In this document: in pieces, positions 9,301-16,164 of the stretch
Layout: each line of letters starts with the position of its first letter
Position numbering within the stretch: the first letter of the stretch is position 1
Assembly (NCBI GenBank): GCA_964467705.1
Contig: CAYXUZ010000107.1
Coordinates: forward strand, 1 to 21,428
Length of the DNA stretch: 21,428 nt
Origin: CAADGU01 sp964467705
GTDB taxonomy: Bacteria > Chloroflexota > Anaerolineae > Promineifilales > Promineifilaceae
Direction of reading: 5' to 3'
Position numbers and translations under genes: made by a program
The notes under the pieces: model-generated
The model's input: the letters and a program-made list of their open reading frames with translations, nothing else
Told to the model about the DNA's origin: nothing
Database searches by the model: none

Positions 9301-9809
9301 CCTGCAAGCGGCGGAACAATNNNNNNNNNNCTGGCGCGTTTTTACGTCCAGAACAGCCTCCGCCCAAACGGGATGCGGTTCCGTCTCACTTTTATAAGCA
9401 GTTAGGCAAACTGTATGGCCTGCACGGGCAGATGGCGTTCAAACAGTTTCAGGCCATTGTGGAAAAAGAGAAGTCGCGTTTGTACACGGCCGTAGACCGT
9501 GCCGCTTTCCTCAAACAAAAAGAAGAATTCCTGGCCAAAGCAGCCGATGCTTATGTGCAAGCATTGGCTTATGCTGAACTCTTTATCCCCCGTTCTGATG
9601 CTCTGGTCATCATGTATGATGTGCTATATGGTTATCTCAAACGCATGAACCGGCACGAGTTACAGCTTTTTTATCAGGCCGAAAAGAAAGCCAGCCAGAA
9701 ATATAATGTTCGCCTGATCGAGCTGGAAAACTTTGGCAATCTTGAAGGTTTCTTGCGTGATAACTTTGGCGATTATTACGATTCAGACACGGCCGTGCCT
9801 TCCCCATAA
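6362..9809 (+). CDS. Large STAND NTPase with C-terminal TPR array, interrupted by an assembly gap
   Basis: About 1150 residues in two frames joined across the ten-N gap at 9321-9330. The true gap length must be a multiple of 3. Walker A is GAGGLGKT (44-51). The Walker B region is RLIIPMDTTEQL (167-178), with Asp173 and Glu176, and the strand TTIIIAGR (217-224) fits the sensor with its arginine; this is the STAND/NB-ARC arrangement. From about residue 700 onward there are repeated helix pairs of TPR type (for example HSNLGYGYTTLGEFVKATQAY, NNLGRALAEMGKKRSVRVCEDALEL, YNTLGLIMNDLYRPYEATQYC), the usual signal-sensing array of STAND proteins. The C-terminus after the gap is helical and acidic, ending in DYYDSDTAVPSP. 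In family terms this would be an autoinhibited switch that oligomerises on binding a trigger. It is the biggest protein of the cluster and lies 24 bases before the radical SAM gene. Confidence 0.8.
9321..9330. other. Assembly gap (10 N)
   Basis: Ten N placeholder bases inside the TPR region of the STAND protein. The genuine coding frame differs on the two sides, and both sides show protein-like sequence, so the gene is intact apart from missing sequence. Confidence 0.98.
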
Positions 9810-9833
9810 GCCAGTCCCTCCATAGGCAATCAC

Positions 9834-11306
9834 ATGTCCTCTCAATTTCCTCTTCTACTTACCCAACCCCAAATCGAACAAGATGATGACTGCGCATGCC
9901 CGGACAAGGCATTCGTGCTGGCGTTTGATTATGCTAATAGTGAAGTAGATACCGACTGTGCGTGCCCAGATCGCGGATGGGGGATAGGGATGGAAAGTCA
10001 CAATTCCGCTTCTTTCACCGCCACCCCACACGTCCACGCGCAACACCTGACGCCAGAACATACTCTCCTCTACAGCCCCTACGCCCCCGGCGGCCCCAGC
10101 GTCTTGAATCAGGCCGCTTATGCGCGTTGGCAGGCTTTCGGCTACGCCCAACCGTTGCAACAAGAGATAGATTGGCAACTGGCGGAACAGGCCTTACTGC
10201 AACCGGCCAATGCCGCCTTTCGGACGCAATATCAGACGCCGGAAACGCTGACGGCCTGGCTGCACATCACCAACGCCTGCAACCTGGACTGCCCCTACTG
10301 CTACGTGCGCAAATCGTCGGCGCGGATGGATGAGGCCACCGGCCTAAAAGCGCTGGTGCATGTTTTTGAGACTGCCCAGCGGCACGGTTTCCGGCGCGTC
10401 AAACTCAAATATGCCGGGGGTGAGGCGACGCTGCACTTCAAACTGGTGCGACGGCTGCACCGGGAGGCCGCACAACTGGCAACCACCCACAACCTGGCCC
10501 TGCGCGAAGTAATGTTGAGCAATGGCGTCCATCTCTGCCCCGCTGACGCTGATTGGTTGGCCGAATCCTGTGTCAAGCTGATGGTGTCGCTGGATGGGGT
10601 GGGGGAGGTGCATGATCGGCAACGGCCGTACCGCAATGGCGCTTCCTCCTTCCATCATTTAGAAAACACGGTTGACCATATTCTCCTGCCACGTGGCATA
10701 AAACCCGATGTGACCATCACCATCACCCGCCTTAACGCGGACGGGGCAGCCGAGGCTGTGCGCTGGGCTCTGGCCCGTGACCTGCCCGTCAGCCTGAACT
10801 TTTACCGCCAAAACATTCTCAGCGCCAGCCGTCAGGAATTGGAACTGGAAGAGCAGGCCATCATTGATGGCATGTTGGCGGCGTATGCGGAGTTTGAGGC
10901 ACATTTACCGGCACGGCCGTTTCTCAATGGCCTGTTGGATCGGGTACAGGCCGAAGCGCATGCCCACACCTGCGGCGTGCAGCACAGCTACCTGGTTATC
11001 ACCCACGAAGGGCGCATCGCCCAATGCCAGATGCACCTGGATCAGCCCTCTCCCGCTGCCCTCACCGGTGATTTGCTACCGCTGGTCGTCGCCGGCCCCA
11101 TTCAAAATCTGGCTGTGGATGACAAAGAAGGCTGCCGCAGTTGCGAATTTCGCTACCGCTGCACCGGCGGCTGTCCCCTGGAAACGTTCCGCGCCACCGG
11201 CCGCTGGGATGTACAAAGCCCTCACTGCCGCATCTACAAAACCCTCTTCCCCCATGCCCTCCGCCTGGAAGGGCTGCGCCTGCTGAAAGTAAATGGCTCA
11301 ATATGA
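9834..11306 (+). CDS. Radical SAM/SPASM peptide maturase with Cys-motif N-terminal extension
   Basis: 490 residues. The radical SAM cluster site is CNLDCPYC (C149, C153, C156), which binds a [4Fe-4S] cluster and S-adenosylmethionine to make a 5'-deoxyadenosyl radical. The C-terminus has a complete SPASM set for two auxiliary clusters: C380-x12-G-x4-C398, then C434-x2-C437-x5-C443-x3-C447-x17-C465. SPASM enzymes typically modify peptides or proteins (thioether or C-C links, sulfatase or amine dehydrogenase maturation). The first 50 residues are unusual: two copies of DxDCACPD-[KR]-[AG]-[FW], 22 residues apart, which resemble a substrate rather than part of the enzyme. A second possible start, ATG 9990 (residue 53), follows a purine-rich GGGGGATAGGG, so a shorter maturase could also be made. 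It closes the ATPase cluster. The start at 9834 has only a weak ribosome site. Catalytic class is firm; the chemistry and the substrate are unknown. Confidence 0.9.
   Translation: MSSQFPLLLTQPQIEQDDDCACPDKAFVLAFDYANSEVDTDCACPDRGWGIGMESHNSASFTATPHVHAQHLTPEHTLLYSPYAPGGPSVLNQAAYARWQAFGYAQPLQQEIDWQLAEQALLQPANAAFRTQYQTPETLTAWLHITNACNLDCPYCYVRKSSARMDEATGLKALVHVFETAQRHGFRRVKLKYAGGEATLHFKLVRRLHREAAQLATTHNLALREVMLSNGVHLCPADADWLAESCVKLMVSLDGVGEVHDRQRPYRNGASSFHHLENTVDHILLPRGIKPDVTITITRLNADGAAEAVRWALARDLPVSLNFYRQNILSASRQELELEEQAIIDGMLAAYAEFEAHLPARPFLNGLLDRVQAEAHAHTCGVQHSYLVITHEGRIAQCQMHLDQPSPAALTGDLLPLVVAGPIQNLAVDDKEGCRSCEFRYRCTGGCPLETFRATGRWDVQSPHCRIYKTLFPHALRLEGLRLLKVNGSI
9882..9980 (+). repeat. Two-copy acidic Cys motif at the N-terminus of the maturase
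   Basis: Copy 1 covers residues 17-27 (9882-9914) and copy 2 covers residues 39-49 (9948-9980). Shared pattern: D-x-D-C-A-C-P-D, then a basic, a small and an aromatic residue. The codons differ between copies (tgc gca tgc against tgt gcg tgc), so the protein motif has been kept while the DNA has drifted. The spacer between copies is hydrophobic then acidic. Confidence 0.8.
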
Positions 11307-11326
11307 GCGGCCATTAGCTGTTTTTT
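11293..11326 (+). terminator. Possible weak terminator after the radical SAM gene
   Basis: ATGGC (11293-11297) can pair with GCCAT (11310-11314), with an inner TCA/TGA pairing that includes the stop codon. A T6 run follows at 11321-11326, six bases after the stem. The stem is bulged and the T-run late, so this is a modest candidate only. Confidence 0.35.
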
Positions 11327-11334
11327 GACGCAAA

Positions 11335-11358
11335 CTTGTGCTGAGCGTAGTCGAAGCA
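11335..11358. repeat. Fragment of a dispersed CTGAGCGTAGTCGAAG-type repeat
   Basis: The stretch containing GTGCTGAGCGTAGTCGAAGC is of a kind that I recognise as a common dispersed repeat core in many draft genomes (CTGAGC-G-x-A-GTCGAAG). Here it is a single copy in the 220-base spacer 11307-11526. The rest of that spacer holds a small palindrome, ATGCCGGGCAT (11486-11496), and no coding sequence that I can support. Confidence 0.45.
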
Positions 11359-11526
11359 GGGGCAAATGGTCCAAAGCCACAAAGAATAAGAAGAAAAAGA
11401 AATAGCGTATTTGTCAGACTGCTGTCAGGTAACTGTATGGTTATGTTGGCTTTGCCTGAGACTGGCGCGAGAGTGGGCTGTTACAATGCCGGGCATAACA
11501 AGGTTGTTACAAGATCAGGAGACGAA

Positions 11527-11685
11527 ATGATGAACCCACTTCTCACATACGCGCTAATTTTTCTGGCAGTTTTGACAGTCTTGAGTATTCCTTCGGCTTT
11601 TGTAGTAATAGTAGCGGCGATGCAATCGGCTCGATTGAGTCGGGCTGAAGAAAACACCCGCTACCTACTTAATGGGAGGTCATAA
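11527..11685 (+). CDS. Small single-pass membrane protein
   Basis: A 53-residue protein (52 if ATG 11530 is used). AGGAG at 11518-11522 supports these starts over the longer open frame from 11338, whose beginning is repeat-derived. Residues 5-32 or so (LLTYALIFLAVLTVLSIPSAFVVI plus a few) are one strongly hydrophobic helix; a short charged tail with SRAEENTRYL follows. No family is recognised. The stop TAA (11683-11685) overlaps the ATG of the SPFH gene by one base (TAATG), so the two are translationally coupled. Since the SPFH protein shows no membrane helix of its own, this may be its membrane anchor; that is inference. Confidence 0.65.
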   Translation: MMNPLLTYALIFLAVLTVLSIPSAFVVIVAAMQSARLSRAEENTRYLLNGRS

Positions 11686-12452
11686 TGTTATCGGATACCA
11701 GTTTTATCCACCGTTTCTGGTTGCGAATAGGATACCGGTTTGTAGAGGAAAATACACTGCTACCAGTCATCCAACACGGCCGTGTCGTCTCTTTTCTGTC
11801 ACCTGGCTACCATTACCGCGCCGGTCTGGGCACCAGTTATGGCGATCCTATCTCTACTGCCTTGCGTTTCCCCCCTACTGTGCAGATAGATGCGCCCACG
11901 GCCGATGCGCTAACGGTCTCTGTTTTTGTCAAAGTCCACTATGTCTTTAACCCTGCTTACTGCGATTCGCAGATGCGGTGCGGTATTGTCACTCTTAGTG
12001 ACGAAAGTTTGAACAAAATCGTGTTGGAACATATCGGACGGGCCGTGCGTGCCGTCTGTGGGGTAAAAACAGAAACCGAGCTGGCCAATGGCGCACTTTG
12101 GCCCCGGTTGGAAATGGGAATTCATCGCCGCCTGCAAGACAGCCTTGAAAAGTTTGGTATAGCGGTCAAAGGGGACACGGCCGTGACCATCCTCGCCATC
12201 GCACCGCCCCCCGAAATTGTGCGCGAACGAGTAGCTGCCCGGCAGCGGGCCATCTATGCCGACAGTATCCAACAACAGCCACCCGAAATGGCCCGTGATT
12301 TACATGAACAGGAAATTGTGCGGCAGGGTGACTTTGTGCATGTCTCTTATGACCGCACCCCGCCGCCGCGCACCAATGGCTTGCCCATGACAGAGTTACT
12401 CACGGCCGTACCCAAATTCGCTCGCAACGGCCGTCACAAGCACCCCAACTAA
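11685..12452 (+). CDS. SPFH/band 7-like domain protein
   Basis: 255 residues. The segment from about residue 20 to 200 has the layout of an SPFH (stomatin/prohibitin/flotillin) domain: an early strand-turn region GRVVSFLSPGYHYRAGLG, then ALRFPPTVQIDAPTADALTV, then the core strand SVFVKVHYVFNP, then a helix-rich part with RLQDSLEKFGIAVKGDTAV and PPPEIVRERVAARQRAI, where the last strand and helix of the family usually lie. Such proteins assemble into membrane-associated rings or scaffolds that organise proteases, channels or conflict effectors. Unlike typical members, no N-terminal hydrophobic helix is visible; the coupled upstream micro-protein may supply it. The C-terminus is Pro-rich and basic. 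It ends 127 bases before a strong terminator. Its link with the ATPase cluster is by position only. Confidence 0.65.
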   Translation: MLSDTSFIHRFWLRIGYRFVEENTLLPVIQHGRVVSFLSPGYHYRAGLGTSYGDPISTALRFPPTVQIDAPTADALTVSVFVKVHYVFNPAYCDSQMRCGIVTLSDESLNKIVLEHIGRAVRAVCGVKTETELANGALWPRLEMGIHRRLQDSLEKFGIAVKGDTAVTILAIAPPPEIVRERVAARQRAIYADSIQQQPPEMARDLHEQEIVRQGDFVHVSYDRTPPPRTNGLPMTELLTAVPKFARNGRHKHPN

Positions 12453-12578
12453 AAAGGAGGTTAATTGCTTATATCAGAACTGTTGACATAAAACCGTGCA
12501 CAAATAAGGAGAAACGCTCATATGATTTGATTTTCGCAGGAAAACCTGCTCCCCAAGCCCTTTAATTCCTCTTCCCAT
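12453..12578 (+). other. Non-coding tail with two ribosome-site-like sequences
   Basis: This stretch carries AAGGAGG just after the SPFH stop and AAGGAG at about 12506-12511. The second is followed by an ATG that stops after two codons (ATG ATT TGA), and the first leads to nothing longer than a few codons. A small hairpin, GCAGG-AAAA-CCTGC, lies at about 12537-12550. It looks like the remains of a lost or shortened reading frame, or a leader region, and I see no gene in it. Confidence 0.4.
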
Positions 12579-12619
12579 AAAAACGGGACGGCAACGCTGG
12601 AACGGCCGTCCCGTTTTTT
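12579..12619. terminator. Strong bidirectional intrinsic terminator
   Basis: CGGGACGGC (12584-12592) pairs perfectly with GCCGTCCCG (12605-12613) around a 12-base loop. The stem is extended by A-T pairs and ends in a T run (12614-12619). The A-run at its left gives a T-run on the minus strand too, so it can stop both the SPFH operon and the convergent AraC gene. Its right arm includes an ACGGCCGT octamer. Confidence 0.9.
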
Positions 12620-12620
12620 A

Positions 12621-12650
12621 TTCCTTCGCGTTCCTTTGCGCCCTTCGCGG
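12621..12650. repeat. Short CTTCGCG-type tandem repeat
   Basis: Three imperfect units, CCTTCGCG, CCTTTGCG and CCTTCGCG, lie in a row between the terminator and the AraC stop codon. This looks like a fragment of a dispersed intergenic repeat. Confidence 0.5.
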
Positions 12651-12660
12651 ATCCCCCCAA

Positions 12661-13617
12661 CTAAGCGGCGCTCACAGTCGCCCGCAGCCTTTCCACATCA
12701 CGCGCGGGCGGTAACCCGAACAGCCGTTTGTACTCCCGGTTGAAATGAGAGGCATCGTTATATCCCACACGGAATGCGGTACTGGCCGCATCCATATCCT
12801 CGCCCAGCATCAAGCGCCGTGCTTCCTGAAGTCTTAACTGCTTCTGATACTGCAAGGGGGTCAGGGCAGTAACGGCCTTGAACTGATGGTGAAAACTGGA
12901 GACGCTCAAGCCAACCCTCTGGGCCACATCGTCAATGCGGATCGGTTGGTCAAAGTTTTGGCGAAGCTGCTCAATCGCTCTGGCAATGGGTGTTGTATAG
13001 CCACCCATTACCGTCATATGACGCAGCCGATCACCCTGCTCACCCAGCAGGAGCCGACAAATAATTTCCCGTTTAATCAGGGGAGCAAGCACCTGCGCTT
13101 CGGTGGGCGTCTCTATCAGGCGAACGAGACGTACCACCGCGTCCAACAAACCGGCATCCAACGCGCTGACATTCATGGCCTTGGCGTCGGCGCGGGTGGG
13201 CCTGGCCGCATGACCCAGCTCGGTCATCACGGAGCCAACCAGCGTGGGGTCGAGTTCCATGCGAAAACTGAGATACGGCCGTTCTCTTGACGCTTCAATG
13301 ACGTGACTGGTAATAGGCAGTTCGATGGTACCGAGACAATAATGATAGGGATCATACTGGTAGCGCTCTTCACCGAGATACAGTTCCTTGCTGCCCTGCG
13401 CAATAACCGCAAAGGCCGGATCGGACAAAGTCAGGTTTAATTCTGTCGGTATGGAAGAGCGGAAGAAGCGGATCCCCTCAAGTGGCTGCACCGAGCCATC
13501 TGCGCGGCAGACCTGCATCATACGTTCCACCAGTTCATCTCTGTTGGCTTGTACCCTCTGTGCCTCACGTTCAACCTGTGGGGAGTTTTGCCATTCCATC
13601 ATCACCTCTTCAATCAT
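12661..13617 (-). CDS. AraC-family transcriptional regulator
   Basis: About 318 residues from ATG 13617; ATG 13602 or 13599 with a nearby GAGG are alternatives. The frame is open to a TTG at 13668, but that codon lies inside a likely operator, so I reject it. The N-terminal half (FFRSSIPTELNLTLSDPAFAVIAQGSKELYLGEE and what follows) is the AraC_N-type ligand domain. The C-terminal 100 residues carry the two HTH motifs: IRIDDVAQRVGLSVSSFHHQF and then the AFRVGYNDASHFNREYKRLFG signature. It is divergent from the cupin/oxidoreductase/aldo-keto reductase genes. Regulators of this type next to aldo/keto reductases often respond to aldehydes or oxidised compounds (family knowledge), which fits the neighbours. 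The ligand is not known. Confidence 0.92.
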   Translation of the reverse strand: MIEEVMMEWQNSPQVEREAQRVQANRDELVERMMQVCRADGSVQPLEGIRFFRSSIPTELNLTLSDPAFAVIAQGSKELYLGEERYQYDPYHYCLGTIELPITSHVIEASRERPYLSFRMELDPTLVGSVMTELGHAARPTRADAKAMNVSALDAGLLDAVVRLVRLIETPTEAQVLAPLIKREIICRLLLGEQGDRLRHMTVMGGYTTPIARAIEQLRQNFDQPIRIDDVAQRVGLSVSSFHHQFKAVTALTPLQYQKQLRLQEARRLMLGEDMDAASTAFRVGYNDASHFNREYKRLFGLPPARDVERLRATVSAA

Positions 13618-13665
13618 TTCTGTAGGCCCATCTTCAAACCCATTTGGAAAGCTTGCAGAAATGTG

Positions 13666-13687
13666 CAATGATCTTCGAGAATCATTG
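13666..13687. promoter_or_regulatory. Candidate AraC operator (22-bp dyad) over a -10 box
   Basis: CAATGAT (13666-13672) and ATCATTG (13681-13687) are perfect inverted arms around an 8-base centre. On the minus strand a TACAAT (13689-13684) overlaps the right arm and could be the -10 of the AraC gene, giving a leader of about 60 bases to ATG 13617. Binding here would repress the regulator itself. No equally good plus-strand promoter for the cupin was found. Confidence 0.45.
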
Positions 13688-13794
13688 TATCAGCCAGCCT
13701 TCCGTAAGAGTAAAATAAACCTGTAACAAACTTCATCCGACTGATTTCCAGGCAAGGATACAGGATTTTTATTCAAGAGCAAAAGGAGTACAAA

Positions 13795-14187
13795 ATGGAA
13801 ATCAAACGAATTGGCTCACAGCCTTCTGCCAAAGGCGCTGCGGACTGGTTTACCGGCGCGGTGCGGATTGACCCGCTGCATCAGGCGAGCGAACCGGCGC
13901 GTGTGGCCTGCGCCCGTGTGACGTTTGAACCGGGGGCACGCACAGCCTGGCACACGCATCCTCTGGGGCAAACCCTCGTCGTTACGGCGGGCTGCGGCCG
14001 AGTCCAGCAATGGGGCGGCCCCATCGAGGAGATTCGCCCGGGTGATGTGGTCTGGATTCCGCCGGGGGAAAAACATTGGCATGGGGCTGCGCCAACCACC
14101 GCAATGACCCACATTGCCATTCACGAAGCCCTCGACGGCAAAGCGGTGGAGTGGCTGGAACATGTCAGCGATGAGCAATATCAATAA
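13795..14187 (+). CDS. Cupin-domain protein
   Basis: 130 residues with a single double-stranded beta-barrel. Metal-site candidates are H53 and H55 (AWHTHPLGQT), Q59 in place of the usual Glu, and H94 in PPGEKHWHG. The first and second cupin motifs are separated by about 20 residues, as in small quercetinase-like or carboxymuconolactone-decarboxylase-associated cupins. It probably binds one metal ion; the reaction is unknown. AAAGGAG six bases or so before the ATG gives a strong start. It is the first gene of a plus-strand trio, 11 bases before the LLM oxidoreductase, and divergent from the AraC gene. Confidence 0.88.
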   Translation: MEIKRIGSQPSAKGAADWFTGAVRIDPLHQASEPARVACARVTFEPGARTAWHTHPLGQTLVVTAGCGRVQQWGGPIEEIRPGDVVWIPPGEKHWHGAAPTTAMTHIAIHEALDGKAVEWLEHVSDEQYQ

Positions 14188-14198
14188 GGAGATTAATC

Positions 14199-15083
14199 AT
14201 GCACATTGGATTACAAATTCCGTCTTTTAAGTACCCGGGGGGCACGGCCGTTATCCGTCCCAAACTCAAAGAAATCGTCACCACCGCCGAAGCGGCCGGT
14301 TTTTACAGCCTTTGGGTGATGGATCATTACTACCAGATCAAGGGAATGTTCGGCGAAGCCTACACCGACCCGATGCTGGAAAGCTATACCACACTCGGCT
14401 ATATCGCCGGACTCACTGAAAAAACGTTTCTCGGCGCCCTCGTCACCGGTGTGATTTATCGCCATCCCTCTGTTTTGATGAAGATGGTCAACACCCTCGA
14501 TATTCTCTCTGGCGGTCGCGCTTATCTGGGCATTGGCGCGGCCTGGTATGAAGATGAAGCCAGAGGTTACGGTATCCCCTACCCGTCTACATCCGAACGC
14601 TTCGAGCAGTTGGAAGACAATCTGAAACTGGCACAGGCTCTTTGGAACAGTGATGAAACGTCTTTTGAGGGCAAACATTTTTCTGCCTCGGCCATCACCA
14701 ACAATCCCCGCCCGCTCTCCACCCCGCATCCCCGCATCATGATTGGCGGCACGGGGCCGGGCAAAACCCTGCGCATGGTGGCCCAATATGCGGATGCCTG
14801 CAACATCGGTGCCTGGGTCGGCGATGAAAATATGAAAAAAGCGCTGGACACGCTTAAAGCCCATTGTGAAAGGATGGGGCGTGAATACGACACCATCGAA
14901 AAAACAACCCTCGGCACCGTGCATCTTTCAGGGGATGCTACGGCCGTCACCGTCATCAACCGTATCCAGCAACTCTCGGAGATGGGCTTCACCCACGCCA
15001 TATTCAACATGCCGGATGTTTACAAAATCACGCCGCTGGAAACTTTTGCCAATGAAATTATTCCGGCCGTAGCCGAACTCTAA
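14199..15083 (+). CDS. LLM-class, probably F420-dependent oxidoreductase
   Basis: 294 residues with the TIM-barrel of the luciferase-like/F420 family: MHIGLQIPSF at the start, YSLWVMDHYY near residue 40, LGALVTGVIYRHP, then the signature DILSGGRAYLGIGAAWYEDEARGYGIPYP and PRIMIGGTGPGKTLRMVAQYADACNI. Members move hydride between deazaflavin F420 (or FMN) and varied substrates. The sequence points to F420 by resemblance to actinobacterial and Chloroflexota members; F420 genes are not in the window. AAGGAG lies 6-7 bases before the ATG. It is cotranscribed with the flanking cupin and aldo/keto reductase by spacing (11 and 27 bases). Confidence 0.9.
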   Translation: MHIGLQIPSFKYPGGTAVIRPKLKEIVTTAEAAGFYSLWVMDHYYQIKGMFGEAYTDPMLESYTTLGYIAGLTEKTFLGALVTGVIYRHPSVLMKMVNTLDILSGGRAYLGIGAAWYEDEARGYGIPYPSTSERFEQLEDNLKLAQALWNSDETSFEGKHFSASAITNNPRPLSTPHPRIMIGGTGPGKTLRMVAQYADACNIGAWVGDENMKKALDTLKAHCERMGREYDTIEKTTLGTVHLSGDATAVTVINRIQQLSEMGFTHAIFNMPDVYKITPLETFANEIIPAVAEL

Positions 15084-15110
15084 AAATTCGTAAAACAGGA
15101 GAGAAAACAA

Positions 15111-16094
15111 ATGGAATACGCTCGCTTAGGATCAACGGGGATGAAAGTTTCACGTATTTGCCTGGGCTGCATGGGCTTTGGGGATGCGGCGCGTTGGGTG
15201 CACAAATGGGTGCTGAACGAGGAAAACAGTCGGCCAATTATCCAGAAAGCCCTCGAATTGGGGATCAATTTCTTCGATACGGCCAATGTTTATTCGATTG
15301 GGGCCAGTGAGGAAATTCTGGGGCGGGCGCTGCGGGATTTTGCCAACCGGGATGAGGTTGTGATTGCTACGAAGGTACACGGCCGTATGTCTGACGACCC
15401 GAATGGTGCGGGGCTGTCACGCAAAGCGATCCTGAGCGAGATTGACAAAAGCCTGAAGCGGCTGCAAACCGATTACGTAGACCTCTACCAGATTCACCGC
15501 TGGGATTATGACACCCCCATCGAGGAGACGATGGAAGCGCTAAACGATGTGGTGCGGGCGGGCAAGGCGCGTTACATTGGCGCATCGGCCATGTGGGCCT
15601 GGCAATTCCAGAAGGCGCAGCACGTCGCCGAAACGCACGGCTGGACACGCTTCGTCTCCATGCAAAATCACCTGAACCTCATCTACCGCGAAGAAGAGCG
15701 GGAGATGCTGCCGCTCTGCCGCGCCGAGAAAATCGGGGTGATCCCCTACAGCCCGTTGGCCTCTGGCCGCCTGACCCGTGACTGGTCATCAGAAAGCACC
15801 CTGCGTTCGGAAACCGACCAAATCCAGAAAATGAAGTACGATGCGGCCGCCGAAATGGATCGGCAAGTGGTGGAACGGGTGGCAGAAATTGCCGAAAAAC
15901 ACGGGGCTTCACGCACGCATATCGCCCTGGCCTGGCTACTACAAAAGGAGCCGGTGACGGCCCCCATCATCGGGGCCACGAAGATCAGCCATCTGGAAGA
16001 GGCGATTGGCGCTCTAGCCGTCAGGCTGAGTCAGGAAGAGGTCACATACCTGGAAGAGCCGTATGTGCCCCATCGTATTGTCGGTCATCAGTAA
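15111..16094 (+). CDS. Aldo/keto reductase
   Basis: 327 residues, the usual length. It begins MEYARLGSTGMKVSRICLGCMGFG. The catalytic tetrad is visible as D56 (NFFDTANVYS), Y61, K88 (IATKVHG) and H129 (YQIHRWDYD). The phosphate-binding end of the barrel (VIPYSPLASGRLTRDW and LLQKEPVTAPIIGATKISHLEEAI) marks an NADP(H)-dependent enzyme of the YajO/Tas-like group. It reduces aldehydes or ketones; the substrate cannot be told. AGGAG lies 8 bases before the ATG. Together with the cupin, the LLM oxidoreductase and the divergent AraC regulator it forms an inducible redox or detoxification cassette. It converges with gltD; the 70-base spacer has no clear terminator. Confidence 0.93.
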   Translation: MEYARLGSTGMKVSRICLGCMGFGDAARWVHKWVLNEENSRPIIQKALELGINFFDTANVYSIGASEEILGRALRDFANRDEVVIATKVHGRMSDDPNGAGLSRKAILSEIDKSLKRLQTDYVDLYQIHRWDYDTPIEETMEALNDVVRAGKARYIGASAMWAWQFQKAQHVAETHGWTRFVSMQNHLNLIYREEEREMLPLCRAEKIGVIPYSPLASGRLTRDWSSESTLRSETDQIQKMKYDAAAEMDRQVVERVAEIAEKHGASRTHIALAWLLQKEPVTAPIIGATKISHLEEAIGALAVRLSQEEVTYLEEPYVPHRIVGHQ

Positions 16095-16164
16095 GGATGG
16101 TTTAGCAAACACACGGCCGTTTTCATTGTAGCAAGGATCAGTGAGTGACCACCGTTTACTGGCC

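Noticed and set aside
11338..11526. N-terminal extension of the small membrane protein gene
   Set aside because: It begins in a dispersed repeat fragment and reads as basic low-quality sequence; AGGAG supports the later ATG.
12621..12650. CRISPR-like repeat
   Set aside because: Only three short imperfect units with no spacers of constant length and no cas gene nearby.
14211..14924. A 237-codon minus-strand frame opposite the LLM oxidoreductase
   Set aside because: The plus-strand frame has clear family signatures and a ribosome site; this one has neither.
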